Source: Toxonevra muliebris
Taxonomy: Eukaryota; Arthropoda; Insecta; Diptera; Pallopteridae
Length of the DNA stretch: 64,000 bases
Reading direction: 5' to 3'
NCBI GenBank assembly: GCA_963691655.1
Contig: CAVNUY010000010.1
Location: 62,001-126,000, forward strand
Shown here: one piece after another, positions 21,166 to 33,409 of the stretch
Layout: the number at the start of each line of letters is the position of its first letter
Position numbering within the stretch: position 1 is the first letter of the stretch
The notes under the pieces: generated by a model
Database searches by the model: none
Told to the model about the DNA's origin: nothing
Seen by the model: only the letters and a program-made list of their open reading frames with translations
Position numbers and translations under genes: made by a program

Positions 21166-22010
21166 ATGCCTGTTCAACGATCACCACTGCCAGGGGGTGG
21201 AAATAAAAATAAGGAAAGGACGGAAATATAGAAATACTTAAAGCTGCAAAAGCTGCATCAGAAAACTCTCAGAATTATGAAACAGATGAGGAAGAACTGG
21301 CTAGAGAAACAGAAAGCTTAAAAGGAATAAACATGTTAAAAAAAGAAAGGCGAGCTCATCCCCCGGGCATATTCAACATTCAAAATAGAAACAATAAATC
21401 AGATAACCCCTTGTGTTGCGCAGAACATAAAATAAATAACGAACCGATTACTAATCAAGAAAAACGTTCACGTCCTATTATAGTCTCGGGAGTCGGTGAG
21501 TACAAAGAAATGCATAATTTGATAACGAAAAATATAAGCAATGCGTTTACGTTAAAATTGCAAAACAATGGAGTTTTTAAAAAATTAAGAATTATTAACC
21601 GACATACCTGGTAATTAAAATTGTATATTTCAGGCATCTTTGTAAATATGTAAAGAACTAAATTACTTCAATGATTACCATTACAATTACTGGCAGTAGA
21701 ATATTTCAATGAAGTAATGAAAATGGCAATGGAGAGTTCAAAAACAATGAATTGTAAACGAAACATAGGTTGTTGGAAAAATTATTAATCGGAGCAGCGG
21801 AGCGGTTAAATTTTCATCGCTCCAGCTCTTGCTCCACAGCATCTTGCTCCAGCTCCGCGCTCCGCACCAAAGCCTTGCTATAGAGTCATAACCAAATCGT
21901 GGTCAAACCCAAAATTGTCTTGGCATACCTACGAAAATAAACAAGATCGTCCCATTAGAGTAATGGCTAAAAACTTACACCACTGCACAGTGTTTCGAGT
22001 AGAACAAGCT
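21166..22010 (+). pseudogene. Jockey-clade LINE ORF1 (gag) remnant
   Basis: Plus-strand frames contain SRPIIVSGVGEYKEMHNLI followed by NISNAFTLKLQNNGVFK (21468-21585), and, after an unrelated ~270-bp interruption, WHTYENKQDRPIRVMAKNLH (21919-21985). In jockey-clade elements the order PPPIxVxGVxxYxxLxxLL and W.TYE.K..RP.RVM.K.LH is characteristic of the ORF1 RNA-binding protein. There are several frameshifts and stops. The interruption holds a CTCCAGCTC-rich segment near 21820-21860. Confidence 0.75.
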
Positions 22011-24209
22011 AGCTGGACAAAACTCAATTCTGCGGATCAGGAAAAAAAATGTTTCCATTTATTAGAAATACTTCTTAACTAAGAATAGGAACAATTTCGT
22101 TGATCCTATGTGGCTAAGTATTGAGTTATAGTCCTTGAAAGTAAATTTTTTTTTTAAGTGGTTCATTAATTGGCAAATGAGCTAACATTTTGTACATTTT
22201 CGGAACATTTTTTTTTTATTATTTTGAATAAATTTTACAATTTTTTTTCATTGGATTTTAGAGTTAAGGTCAGTTTCTGATGTATTTATTTTTTTTTTTG
22301 TTTTTTTTAGATCCAGAAAATATATTTTAACTAATGTCTGGTTTTTAATTTTTTTTTAATTTGTTAGAGTAGGAAACATATGGCCGCCGCTGTCCCCTGG
22401 CCCGATTGCTTTTTATACGTAAGATATACATTTATCCTTCACGGATAAACTTTTATTTTTTTGCACACTATTGCACATATATATTTTTTTGTTTTTTTTC
22501 CGAATGATTACTTTTTTGAGGATGTTTCGGGCTAATTTTTAAGGTTATTTCGGAAGTTTTTTATTATAAGGTAAATGCAGCTAATTCTGTGCCACTAAGG
22601 CTTTTTGATCTTTAAAAAGAAATTGTGATTTTTTAGTAAAACTAAATAAAGAACATTGTTTCATTGCTATAAATGTTTATTAAACACAAACTTAAAAGAA
22701 TTGGATATAAAAATAATTAGTAATGAAATTTATAATTTACTTTTTATTTATTCAAAAGAAAAAAGTTAATAAATAACACTGGGCAACACAATTTCGGGCC
22801 CAACGTAACGATTATGGTAGCTAAAAGGTACTCGAGCTGCCAATTTTTGTTGTTTTACGATTATCACTCTTTATTGTTTCTATAAAAGTCTAAAGTAAAC
22901 ATATTATATCTAGGGAAAAATAATTTTACACCCTATATTTAATTTGCAAAAAAACACAAATTTTGATCTAAACCCGCAAGGCCGCCCTGAGGCTACCTTC
23001 ACAAAATATACGTAAGCCACATAAAACTATTTATTTACATCAAACAGTAATAAATTATGAAAGTGAATATGTCTATCTACTTACCAAAAAATTCTCCCCA
23101 AAATTGGAGACTTACAAATATTTTTTTTTTTAATTTGTATAAAAAACTTCTTTATTAATGACATCTTTTACTAAATAAAAAAATTTTTTTGTAGTTTGTT
23201 TTGTGATATTTTTTTAGTGTTTTTATGTCCAAAGTGGACACCTAAAACAAAAGGTGTGGGGTGATTACGGTACTTGAAGTCATCTTAAACAAAAAAATTA
23301 AATAGATAATTGTTTTGCAGGCTTGTCATTCTGGCCAGTAGGAGATTTAAACATTTTTATTAAAAAATAACAGAATGTCGGACTTCCAAACAAATTTTTT
23401 AAAAAATAGCGTTGTTTTTTGTTGAAAACTGGGGTTAAAATAGGAAATAATGATTGAAAATAAACAATTCTACTACCATTATTCTAGAGCCATTGGCGTG
23501 TAGAATAACATAATTTCAGCCCAATGGGCTTGATAGTATTCTCTCAGACTCCTGGGCCGATCAAAAAACGTTATTTCGAGAAAAACGCTTTTAAAGTTTT
23601 AACAACTTAGAGTGCGCAATTATGAGGCGCTCTCGATTATGCGCTATAACTTTGTTAATATTTTGAATTTTGGTCTGAATGTGTTACAATGTTAATGTAC
23701 TGTGTTTTAAGGGGACCTTCTGGTCTAGCGCCTTTGAATTTGATGAGTTTTTATGATTTTTTTAATGAAATATTGAGTAATAGTATTTAAACTTTTTAGA
23801 TATATTTTATTACTTTCACAATATACAAAAATAATAATAATAAAAAAAAATATATATAATTTTAAGTAAACTAAAATTGGTGTTACAGTTGCCCTCTTCA
23901 AAAAAACGGATCTTGCTGGTGGGACAGGTTTCAGATTTTCCACTGATATAAAACAAAAAAAAAAAAAAAAAAAAAAGACGTTACAATCAGTATGAGTGTA
24001 GTTATCGCAGGAAATGAAAAAAATTTGACAAAATGGCGCGTTGTTGAAATTTACGTTATGAAAAAAGACCGTTTTTCCATTACTTTTTGTATGTAAAAAG
24101 TAAGAAGTATTCAACGTAGAAAGTTTTTTTAGTTCCTGTGATAAGCACTGGTTTACTGAATAATAAAGACGAATCGGTCGAGAAGTTTTTGTTTTTGTGT
24201 CCCACCGTG
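22011..24209 (+). other. Intron, non-coding AT-rich
   Basis: Long T and A runs and no recognisable gene. An A-run of about 22 lies near 23948-23975. Confidence 0.5.
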
Positions 24210-24440
24210 CAGAAAAATATAGTTTCGAGATAAATGAGTTTAAACTTCGCTCTGCCCTTTTACCTGCTCACCTGCTAAATAGGCTGTAGAAGACGAAATA
24301 CTGGAACTATTGATACGAAAATTACAGAAAAATATAGTTTCGAGATAAATGAGTTTAAACTTCGCTCTGCCCTTTTACCTGCTCTCCTGCTAAATAGGCT
24401 GTAGAAGACGAAATACTGGAACTATTGATACGACAATTAC
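24210..24440. repeat. 115-bp tandem duplication
   Basis: AGAAAAATATAGTTTCGAGA starts at 24211 and again at 24326. The two copies are nearly identical to GATACGAxAATTACAG, with only a couple of substitutions (CTCACC/CTCTCC). This is a recent simple duplication in intron DNA. Confidence 0.95.
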
Positions 24441-24646
24441 AGTATACTTTTAAAGCCTATACTTTTGAAATATAAAAAAAAATCAATTTTTTTAAAAATC
24501 TAGACCAGAAGGTGGCCTTAAAGGAAAAATTAATAAATACTTTGTATGCAAAGGAAAAGTAGTTAAAAATGTATCAGAAGACTTTCACTAACCCGTTTCA
24601 ATATTGAGGTCATAAAATACATAAAATATAAGTATGCTTATATATA

Positions 24647-25665
24647 CAGTGCCGGTCATATCATTTGCAACTAAAATCACTTGTACTTTAAATGACTTCT
24701 TAAGTTCACTAAAATAATTTTTATCAAAAATCTTTTTTATTCAAAACAAAGTGCCATTTATTATAAAAAATTAAAAGGAAAAAGTTATGTTGCAAATAAA
24801 AAAAGAAGGAAGTTATAATAAATTAATGTCTGAATTGAAGAGGTCAAAACATTTGCAACTAGAAAAAGTTAATGTGAATATTAAAGAAAAATCGAAAAAG
24901 TTTTCAAAACATTGTCGCATATCCAATATTAGCGATCACTGTTGCACGTCTACGTTGCATTGGCTCTATCAAATGCTTCGCCTGATCAATTCGAACTCAC
25001 TTCCAATGCTTTGAAAAATCTTCATAGAGATCCTCCAGTTTCTTAAACGTTTTCGTGCCAATTTTTCATTTCACGAGCATCCAATGGCTCTCAATTGAGT
25101 TTAGATTGGGTGATTATATTGAACAAAAGAGAAGTTGTACATTTTTCTGCGACAATGCAAACTTTTACCAATTTAGACGTGCGCTTTGGATGATGATCTT
25201 GTGGGAACATCAAAACAGGAAGCCTAGGTAGGCTAGCTTGGAAAAGCTAGCCTACGAAAGTATAATATCTCTTAAAATGTTTTTATAATCGTTGTACTTC
25301 ATAGTTATCCTAATGTGATGCGTTGGAGAGATACGGTGCTTTTACCGTACCAGGTGTATGTCTAGAGTCGTCTTTTTTACCGTGCGGCCTTCTTACAAAT
25401 TGTTTTCCGTCAGAACCGCACATGTTAATTTTGCTCTCATCTAACAACAAAACATTTTTCAACTGTTTAAAAGTCTAGTTTTTGTATTTATGAGGGAATT
25501 TTAAATGAGTTAAGCCAGTAAACGCCTTTTCCACAATGTTGTATAAATGGCAATAAATACACTTTGTTTTGAATAAAAAAGATTTTGGATAAAAATTATT
25601 TTAGTGAACTTAAGAAGTCATTTAAACTACAAGTGATTTTAGTTGCAAATGATATGACCAGGATG
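24647..25665 (-). mobile_element. Degenerate Tc1-like element with ~100-bp inverted ends
   Basis: The left end is CAGTGCCGGTCATATCATTT next to TA. The right end repeats it inverted, with TTAGTTGCAAATGATATGAC ending near 25665. The arms extend about 100 bp (to ATTCAAAACAAAGTG). Inside, the minus strand near 25110-24920 reads PNLNSIESHW, KIGTKTFKKLEDLYEDF and HLIEPM.RR, the C-terminus of a Tc1 transposase with the third acidic residue (the E of IES). Stops interrupt it and the N-terminal half is gone, so it is non-autonomous. Confidence 0.8.
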
Positions 25666-27309
25666 TTTCTAAGCGACGCACACTGGGACGAATAACCAAA
25701 TTACGACGACAAAATTATTTTCTTTGATTGATGTAGTAGATTTTAATGAAACTTGATATACAGGGGTTTTTGAGGTCATTGATTACGAATCTGACATTAG
25801 ATTTTCAGAATTCAAAATGGCGGTTCCAATATGGCAGATGATTTAAAAAAAAAAATTATGAATGAATGAAACTTGAAATGATACAGGAGTTCTTCATATG
25901 CAATTTACTGATATAGGCGCGTAAAAAAAAAAAAAAATAAAAAATAAGTGGAAAAGATAAAAAACTAGTGGAAAAGGAAAAAAGGGAGAAACAAAGGATA
26001 ATTTATCATCGACAGTACCATCTACTTCTTCAGCCTAAGCTGAATTTTTGATACCACTAGAATACGTGCGGATGCACGAGACAGCATTTCGCTGAAATTC
26101 GCCATTTCAAGTTCAGGTGGCCAGATTATAAGTTTGGAGAAAAAGACGAATTTTTGTGTGTGTTTTGTGCAAATAAAAATAAATAAAAATGTTGCTTTTC
26201 AATTGGACTTGGAAACCAAGAATTTATATAATAATTACGGAAAATATTTAAATATTTTATTTTTTCACGTAATACATATTACAAGAGCAGCTGTAATTAA
26301 AGCAAATTCCGAAATGTCTAAAAAATGTAATAGATCTTAAATTTTGCCTGTTTTACAACCTTGTGTTTGAGGGTTGCTAGTTAATTTTTTCATTTCAGTC
26401 GCATTTCAATGAAATGAGTCTGAAATGCAGAATTTTATTTGACACCTTTTGTATGGCGAAACTCTGCATTTTAAACTTATTTCAATGAAATGTTAAATTT
26501 GCCTGAAATGCACTCTCGCGTGTCCACACTATAAGGTGGAGTTACATACCACGCGTCAATGCTTTTCGTGCGCCAAAAGTGTTTTCTGTGTTCTACAATT
26601 TCAGCTCGTTTTCTGCGCGTTCTCCCCGTCTTTAAAATATCGGCATATATTTTTTTATTTTTCTGCATTAATTATTCTTCCATTTTAACCTTTTTTTATT
26701 CGTATTTTTATAAATTTTAACTTAAGAAAACTATGCAAGAACATAGAAAGTGGTTTCCTGACTGTAAGAAAAAAACTCTGAAGGGAAAATATGCACAATA
26801 ATTTTTTTTTTTTTTTTATTATTGAATAATTATCAGTATTATATTATATTTTCTTTTTTTAAATTCAATTCTATCATAAAAATTAATTAAGTTTAAAAAA
26901 AATGAAATATTCTTCATACCGAATTGCCATGCTGACTTTGCGGTCTACTCGGCTCAGGTTACCATGGTCTTAGGAGAATAATATTATAGAACTGGGAAGG
27001 CTATAGTTGCTGGAACAAAATTGGAGGGTATGCCTTACCATAAATTCAAAAAAAAAATTAGCTCATATAAGGGACCTACTGTACATGTCTGAATGCAAAA
27101 AATATTTTTTCTGATTTATTTGTTCGTCGATGGTAGAAACAAGAAATAAAACTGCATCCTGAAAAAAAATTTTTTTTTAGTTTTTTGGGAGTAAAACCCC
27201 CCGGAAGTGAAAATTGCAAGATAAATGTAATTTTTGCAATTGATTCAACTCAAAGTTATGGCGTTTAACATTAAGGGGTTATACAAAAACTGTAGTTTGT
27301 ACCTTCACG
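25666..27309 (+). other. Intron with unassigned repeats
   Basis: No gene seen. ATTTCAATGAAAT-type palindromic motifs occur around 26400-26520, and a sequence reading AAAATGGCGGTTCC at 25815 resembles common dispersed insect repeats. I could not assign a family. Confidence 0.4.
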
Positions 27310-27430
27310 CTCTGAGTGAACGAAGGATTTTGCAGAATCAACTTTTTTACAAAAATGGTTTTTCTAAAAAGTTTGATTTTTGACGAAAAAAAGTTTTGTT
27401 TGAAATTAAAAATCCTTCGTTCACTCAGAG
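27310..27430. repeat. Inverted repeat, 21-bp perfect arms
   Basis: The arm at 27310-27330 (CTCTGAGTGAACGAAGGATT plus one base) is the exact reverse complement of 27410-27430, with about 80 bp between. Likely a small foldback element or the core of one. Confidence 0.8.
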
Positions 27431-27933
27431 GCAATTATTGATATAAATAAGCCTGCCAAAATTCAGACTGATCGGGTTAACGGTTCTTGAGAAACTGTGC
27501 TTACGCAACCGCACTGTTTGAAAAAAAAGTTTCGATATAATCGCGTTTAAAGTTTCGGCACCATGTTGGATGTAGTTGGAGGTAGCGCGCTGTTGGTAGC
27601 TGTAACTTTGGTTCTAGTGCTCAAATTTCTATGAAAATTGGAGCATATTTTCTCAAGAGAATGTACTTTGAGAAAATGCAATCAAAATTTTTCTTTTTTT
27701 TCGGTCAACACAAGTTTATTAACCTCCTAATTAACCCAGCTAGCTTTTTCTACTTGAAACACTGTATACTCATGCGACCCGAATTTAATTCTTCTAGATC
27801 TACTAGAACAAGTTTTTAAGATAATTAGCGCAATAAACAAATTAAAGTGGAAGTCAAACGACCCATTAGATATGTTCCTCCTATCATTCGCTGGAAGCGA
27901 AGATATTAAAAAAATATAACAAATAAATCAGAG

Positions 27934-28462
27934 GGTCCCGGACATAACGCCCACGGCCATAACACCCAAAAAAAATGTTGGGTGTTATGACCGCCCTAGG
28001 AATAGCCATAACGCCCAAAATCATGGCCATAACGTGCAAAATATTATTGTGACATGTCTATTCTGTGCAAAGTATATTGTAAGCAATTGCTTATACCCAC
28101 AAAATGGTACGACCGAGAATGTAGCGTCAATCAAATAATGACGATTATGAGCTTCAATATGGTTCTTTTTTATATTCGCAATTGGCACTGAAAACAAAAA
28201 CGTATATACGACTGCCACGATGATAAGCCAAATTTTAGCGAGACGTTCTAAACGTAATACTGATTTCCAAAAGTAACTGATTTTTAATCAAAACACAATT
28301 TTTATTATTGAAAACAAAATATAACAAGAAATAATTGTTGGGCCTTATGGCCGCTTCTACACTGGGCGTTATGACCATTTTCAGGGCGGTCATAGAGCCT
28401 AAAATGATTTTGGCCATTCCTAGGGCCATTCATATGGCCGTGGGCGTTATGTCCGGCCACCT
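27934..28462. mobile_element. GC-rich inverted-repeat element with iterated subterminal motif
   Basis: Both ends read GGT.(.)CCGGACATAACGCCC ACGGCCAT inward. Within 100 bp of each end the motif GGCCATAACGCCCA or close variants recurs several times in both orientations (27955, 28000-28018, 28024, 28365-28380, 28440). The middle is AT-rich with no transposase. Such arrays usually bind the transposase, so this looks like a non-autonomous DNA transposon. I could not fix the target duplication and do not assign a superfamily. Confidence 0.75.
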
Positions 28463-28554
28463 AAGACTTGAGCAATGTTCAAATCAAACAACTTACCCTC
28501 ATAAATGTGGGAAATGATGGACGATCGACAAGAAGCGCACAAACATATTGCCAA

Positions 28555-28741
28555 CACGGACATACTTTAAAATGCGACCCTGACACGAACATGGCGAAAA
28601 CTAAGGACTGTCATTATTAAATGTTAACGAAGAAAAGGTGTGTGCACAGTTGCGCTCTAAAATGTAATTAAATAATTCAATAAAATGAACTGTATTTTAT
28701 AAATAAAACGTGTGTATAACAATATAACTAAAAGGCCCACA
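28555..28741 (+). repeat. Ty3/gypsy 5' LTR (3' portion clear)
   Basis: Matches 35131-35309, downstream of the same element's integrase, over ACTTTAAAATG.GACCCTGAC through AATGAACTGTATTTTATAAA and AAAACGTGTGT. It ends CCCACA at 28741, three bases before a primer-binding site. The left boundary is a guess from where the two copies start to match. Confidence 0.65.
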
Positions 28742-28744
28742 AAT

Positions 28745-28761
28745 TGGTGTCAGGTGTGGGG
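28745..28761 (+). promoter_or_regulatory. Putative primer-binding site
   Basis: TGGTGTCAGGTGTGGGG follows the LTR end by 3 nt. It starts like the tRNA-Leu-type sites (TGGTGTCAG) used by some insect gypsy-like elements and fits the orientation of the gag-pol fragments. Confidence 0.5.
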
Positions 28762-30514
28762 TGAAATCAGAAAAAAATTCAAGCTCATCAAAGCAAAACA
28801 TAAATTACATTAAAAAAAGGAGAAGAAAAATACTTTTGTGTACATTCTCTAAATTTTTAACTTTTTCAAATCATAGTGCATAATCACATAAATACTGTGA
28901 GTCAAATAAAATTCAATAAAAATCGAATTTGATTCTTAAAACTGAAAAAACAAAAAATATTCGAAGCTTCGAGAAGAAAAAGTAACGGCTTAGAAAAAAG
29001 AAAAAACAATTACAAGATGCGCAAAGACATTAAACGAGCAAGTGCCACTCAAACACATAGAAACGACGAAGGGGACGCAGCGCAGCGAAACACATGCGTA
29101 AGAGAAAAAAAAACGAAGATACGAAATCAACGCAAAAGAGAGCAGACCTCAGAGAGTAGAGAGCGTTAGTGCCTGGTTATATTGGTGATCGGTGTTCGAC
29201 GAACACAAAACATTTTCTCCCTTGCTCGGTGGAGGTGGTTACATTCAGCTCGTTGCACTGTTGCTTTTTGTCAAGGCATACTCGTTTGTTTAATACATTT
29301 TGTATGTAATGATACTGTTTTGTAAAATAACTCATTGCCACCCAGAATACTCGGCGTGCTCGGTGTACAATACACCGAGCATATCGTGTTCGGTGTGAGA
29401 GTGAGTAAAGACTCTCTCTTTGTGTTCGGTCAACAATAATTTCGTGGTGTACGCCTAGCATACTCCCAATTTAACCACAGCCTTAGCTAAATTGACAGCA
29501 GCGGGGGATGAAATTCATAGCAGAAGCAGTTTATATGTTCGCGGATAAGTAGAAAATATGAATTATTGTAAAAGATTTATATAAGTTAATATTGTTGTTG
29601 TGTGTACAAAAGAAATAAAAAAAATTTAAGAAGTAAACAATGTTTGAAATTGCAAGAATTTTTTAGAGGTTAAAGTAAATTTAAAGAAAAAAAAAATTGG
29701 TTGTGCATTAACGAATACAAGGTAGAAGTGAAACTTCTTGTGAGCTAGCAATAACAAGCAAATTAAATTTTTCAATCGCTAAATTTTTTACTTCATTCGT
29801 TTAGTTCACAAGAAGTTTCACTTCTGCCTTGTGTTCGTTAATACACAACAAATTTTTTTTTTTTTGGTATTAATACTAGAACAAAAATTGCAATTCTGTA
29901 CCGGTAATGTCGATGACAATTGTACATGAACTCTTTTTGTGTGCGACATCTTCATGTAATCCTTGGACATTTGCGCCGTCTGTATGTGAAATGTATAACT
30001 GTCATAAACTTTAAGATGACGACGCTACACATTGTTCTTTCTGCCATAGGCATGTGTGTAATTAATATGTTATATTGAATTAAAACTATTTATGAATCGT
30101 TTATTATATAGTTTGCTCGTAAATTCAGTTACGGAATATTGATATTAAGCCCCTCATGCACATTGCTCGACAAAATTATGTCGCATTGCAAACTTGCGTG
30201 CGACGGCACATCCGGTTGGTTATACTCTAGGACAAGAGAAAAGAAGTTTCACTTCAAAAAAAAAAAAAAATTTAAGATTAAAAGTAAATAAACAATTTAA
30301 CAAAAGTAAAAGATTGAAATTGCAAGAATTTTTTTATATGAGAGTTTAAAGTAAATTTAAAATAAAAAATAAACAAAATTTAGATCAAAAGTAAACAAAC
30401 ATTTTAAGAAAAATAAAATATTTCTTAATTTTTTTTCTTTTCTGACGGATTGAAAGGAAAATTGGTTGGATTGGGACTAGAGATAACCGGACGGACAGCG
30501 ACACACAGGACAGA
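28762..30514 (+). other. Gypsy leader region with insertions
   Basis: Non-coding between the primer-binding site and gag. Too long for a normal leader. A related ~50-bp stretch (TTGAAATTGCAAGAATTTTT ... AAAGTAAATTTAAA) occurs at 29644-29690 and 30313-30365, bracketing a foldback element and about 450 bp of other sequence. Confidence 0.5.
29690..29860. mobile_element. MITE-like foldback, ~55-bp arms
   Basis: The left arm starts AAATTGGTTGTGCATTAACG and includes GTAGAAGTGAAACTTCTTGT. The right arm (about 29803-29860) is its reverse complement with three or four mismatches. A truncated third piece with AAGAAGTTTCACTTC lies at 30241-30255. No ORF inside. Confidence 0.8.
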
Positions 30515-31040
30515 TTGTTGGAACACTTCGGCCTGAATGTGAGCGATGATAAAGAAACCGACTACGACGTTGCAGCAATTCGACGCAGTGTGGGTGCGCC
30601 CATGACTTCGTTCAGTGGATCGGGCCAGCCCAACTTTGAGCAAGGGCTGAAATGTTTTGAAGGGATAGCAGTACCAGTGCAATGGAATGAGCTGCAAAAA
30701 TTCATTTATGCAAAACAGGTACTAAAAAGAGCGTCGAAAATATTCATACGCAGTCAAAGCGGCATTTGCAGTTGTAGTTCATTAAAGCTAGTCTTGCAAA
30801 ATGAGTTCGGAGCACAACTCTCATCGATCGATATTCATCGTGCATTGCGAAAGCGCCAAGAGGAGGATTATCGTGAATACAGCTTAGTAGAGATCGCTAA
30901 GGCAATAAACTAAGACGTTGCTAGCTTTATTGTGTATTTCATCGAAGGGGTCCCAGATACAAAACAAAAGTAACTTGTATCAAGCAAAAACGATAAATTA
31001 ATTGAAGGAGCAGATAAAGGTCTACGAAAAAATACGGTCC
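30515..31040 (+). pseudogene. Ty3/gypsy Gag (capsid part), broken
   Basis: The open frame 30515-30913 encodes a 132-residue Gag-like protein (GLKCFEGIAVPVQWNELQK, HRALRKRQEEDYREYSLVEI) with a stop after AKAIN. Shifted frames continue the capsid with FIEGVPDT and a block near 31015 resembling K.YEKIR. Assignment rests on position between primer-binding site and protease and on the zinc knuckles further on. It is split from them by an insertion at about 31045-31507. Confidence 0.65.
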
Positions 31041-31044
31041 AGCT

Positions 31045-31507
31045 AGTGTTGACTCGATACCAACATAGTATCGATACTTTTACTCATTATTTGTATCGAA
31101 TGAAAGTAAATCGATGCTACCGAAAATATTGGAAAAAGTATCGAATACTCGTTTCAAGGGACGAATCACACTTTTTTTGTGCCTGTCGAGGAACACATTC
31201 ACACAACACATGGTTGAACCTACAGTTTAGACTACTCAACACGAGATTTTCGCGTACTTGTTCTTGAGATATTTCCACTGGAAACATGTGAATCATATAG
31301 AAATGACGTTAACTTATGTATATGATATTTATTATGTTTAGATGCAAGATTTATAATTTATAATAGAAGGAAAACAAAAATATTAAAAATATTTTTTTTT
31401 AATGAACAGGTTTCAATAAACATTGTGTTCTACATGCATGGCCGACAATCTCTTGAAAAGTATCGAGTATTTCTTTGTATTTACTTGTATCGAATTAAAA
31501 TGTCAAC
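31045..31507. mobile_element. Probable non-autonomous DNA element inside gypsy gag
   Basis: The segment separates the Gag capsid end from its zinc knuckles. It begins TGTTGACTCGATACCAACAT and is rich in GTATCGATAC and TATCGAATA motifs. Its right side has AGTATCGAGTATTTC and ends near GTCAAC. Tandem TATCGA-like subterminal motifs are common in insect hAT elements, but I see no clean target duplication. Confidence 0.4.
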
Positions 31508-31518
31508 GGGAGAAAATG

Positions 31519-31640
31519 TTTTGTTTGTGGTGATTTTGCACACATCACTAGAAATTGTCCACGGAAACGCATAAAATGTTTTAAATGCGGCATAGAAGGA
31601 CACCGAGCAAAAATGCAGTCTGGTTTTTAAGGATATTGTC
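31519..31640 (+). pseudogene. Gypsy nucleocapsid zinc knuckles
   Basis: The frame reads [14 protein letters not shown] and [12 protein letters not shown], two CX2CX4HX4C knuckles. The final Cys of the second is displaced by what looks like a one-base insertion in an A-run. This places the Gag/Pol boundary just before the protease frame. Confidence 0.8.
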
Positions 31641-31847
31641 GTGAACGGCTATGTACTTTCAGCATTAATTGACACTGGCTCCGACTTGTGCTTGATACGT
31701 TACTATATGCTAGTGATGCTGCAGTTAGATGTTGAACTGAGCAGAGAAAAACGAAAATTAGTAGGAATTGGTAACACTGAACTAACAAAAATGGGCAGCT
31801 TTACCATGCGGATTGAGGTTGATAGTATAGAGCTAGATATTACATGA
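31641..31847 (+). pseudogene. Gypsy aspartic protease fragment
   Basis: Encodes ALIDTGSDLCLI, the retropepsin active-site motif DTGS, followed by RKLVGIGNTELTKMGSF and a conserved hydrophobic strand. Only about 65 residues are open before a stop; the flap and C-terminal part are degraded. The enzyme normally cleaves Gag-Pol. Confidence 0.8.
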
Positions 31848-31989
31848 CCATGCAACCAAAGAACGAGATTTAACGAGATATCGGTAATGATGTGCTTAAA
31901 TATGTTGATATAGTTACAACAGAAGTTAACGCAGAATTCAGACAGAAGGTCGTACAAATAAAAGGAAAACTCGGTAAAGAAGTTGCGAA

Positions 31990-33405
31990 GATACAGTAAG
32001 TGGCGGCTGGAGGGCCAGGGAAAAAGTACGTTAGGGTACGTTATAGGAAATGACTCGAAAAGACCTTCAGAGGCGAAAAGAAGTACATTAAAGCATTTTT
32101 CAATACCGCACGACCGAAAGGCAGTACAACGATTCCTTGGATTAACATCGTAGTTTAGGAGATTCATCGAAGGGTATGCAGTCATCGCTAAGCTGCTTTC
32201 CGATTTATTAAAGAGTGGATGTGAAATTCGTTTTACAGGATGTGCACTTGGCCGCGGTTCAACAATTAAACTTCGCTCTGATGAACGCACCAGTTCTGAA
32301 GTTATACAACGCTAAAGCTGTAACTGAAGTCCACACAGATGCTTGCATGCTGGGATATGGCGCAGTGTTGCTGCAAAAGGATTATGATGATCAACAATTT
32401 CACTCTGTGCAATATATGAGCCGCAAGAGGAAAAATACCATTCGTACGAGTTGGAGGTTTTAGCGGTCATAGACGCGCTTAAGAAGTGGAGGGTATATTT
32501 AATGGGCATCAAGTTCAGAATTGTAACTAACTGCAATGCGTTCACCATGACATTGAAAAGCGAGACGTGCCACTAAGAGTGTCTCGTTGGGCGATGTTTC
32601 TGCAGGATTTCGATTTCGAGATGGAGCATCGAAGCGGCATGAAAATGAGGCATGTCGATGCTTTGAGCAGTGTCTCATGGCTGATGCTGGAGGATTCACT
32701 GAATTATCGGCTGAAACAAGTACAACAATGCGACGATTGGCTAAGAGCTGTTCGTAAAGTAATAAAAAAAGACGAATACGAAGACTTTTATGTGAAACAT
32801 GACGTTCTTCAAAAAGATCCAGTTAAGGAGTTAATTGTTGTCCCCTCACCTATGGAAGAAGAAATAATAAAAATGGCGCATAAACAGGGGCATTTTTCTA
32901 TTAAGAAAACCGCGGATGCCATAGAGAAATCGTTCTACATTTCACAGCTAAACTCAAAGGTTGCTAAACTGGTTAAAAGTTGTGTAGTGTGCATCGTAAA
33001 TAAGTGTAAGACTGAAAAGAAGGAAGGGTTTTTAGCCCCATAAATAAAAAAGATAGACCTCTTGGAACTTACCACATTGATCACGTAGGGCCGATGGAGC
33101 TGAGCAACAAGCTGTATAAATACATTCTCGTGATTGTGGATGCCTTTTCCAAATTTGTGTGGATATACCCCACGGAGAATACTGGAGCAGATGCAGTTAT
33201 TGAAAAATTAAAGAAACAGACGGCAATTTTCGGAAACCCAAGGCGCGTTATCACAGACAGGGGTTCAGCATTCACATCAAATCTCTTCATAGAAAATTGT
33301 GAAAATAAAGAAATCCAACATCTACTGATAGCAACAGGCGTTACCGTGGAAATGGACAAGTCGAAAGAATACATAAAATCGTCGGTTATCGAAGATCGAA
33401 TGTAA
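31990..33405 (+). pseudogene. Gypsy RT (thumb), RNase H and integrase, broken
   Basis: Order: RT connection block (HDRKAVQRFLGLTS, FRRFIEGYAVIAK, ~32095-32190); RNase H (VTEVHTDACMLGYGAVLLQK at 32325-32385; FDFEMEHRSGMKMRHVDALS at 32605-32670); integrase zinc domain (HKQGHFSIKKTADAI, CVVCIVNKC); integrase core from HIDHVGPMELSNK (first Asp) through VITDRGSAFTS (second Asp). A frameshift at about 33345 breaks the third catalytic block. The RT palm with its YxDD box is absent, removed by a deletion near 31990, so the element cannot reverse transcribe. Confidence 0.85.
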
Positions 33406-33409
33406 AATT

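Noticed and set aside
23942..23980. A-run as a LINE poly(A) tail
   Set aside because: No LINE coding sequence or target duplication next to it; simple homopolymer.
29177..29461. 94-codon minus-strand frame (MLGVHHEIIVDRTQ...)
   Set aside because: No family resemblance; it lies in the rearranged gypsy leader and is probably chance.
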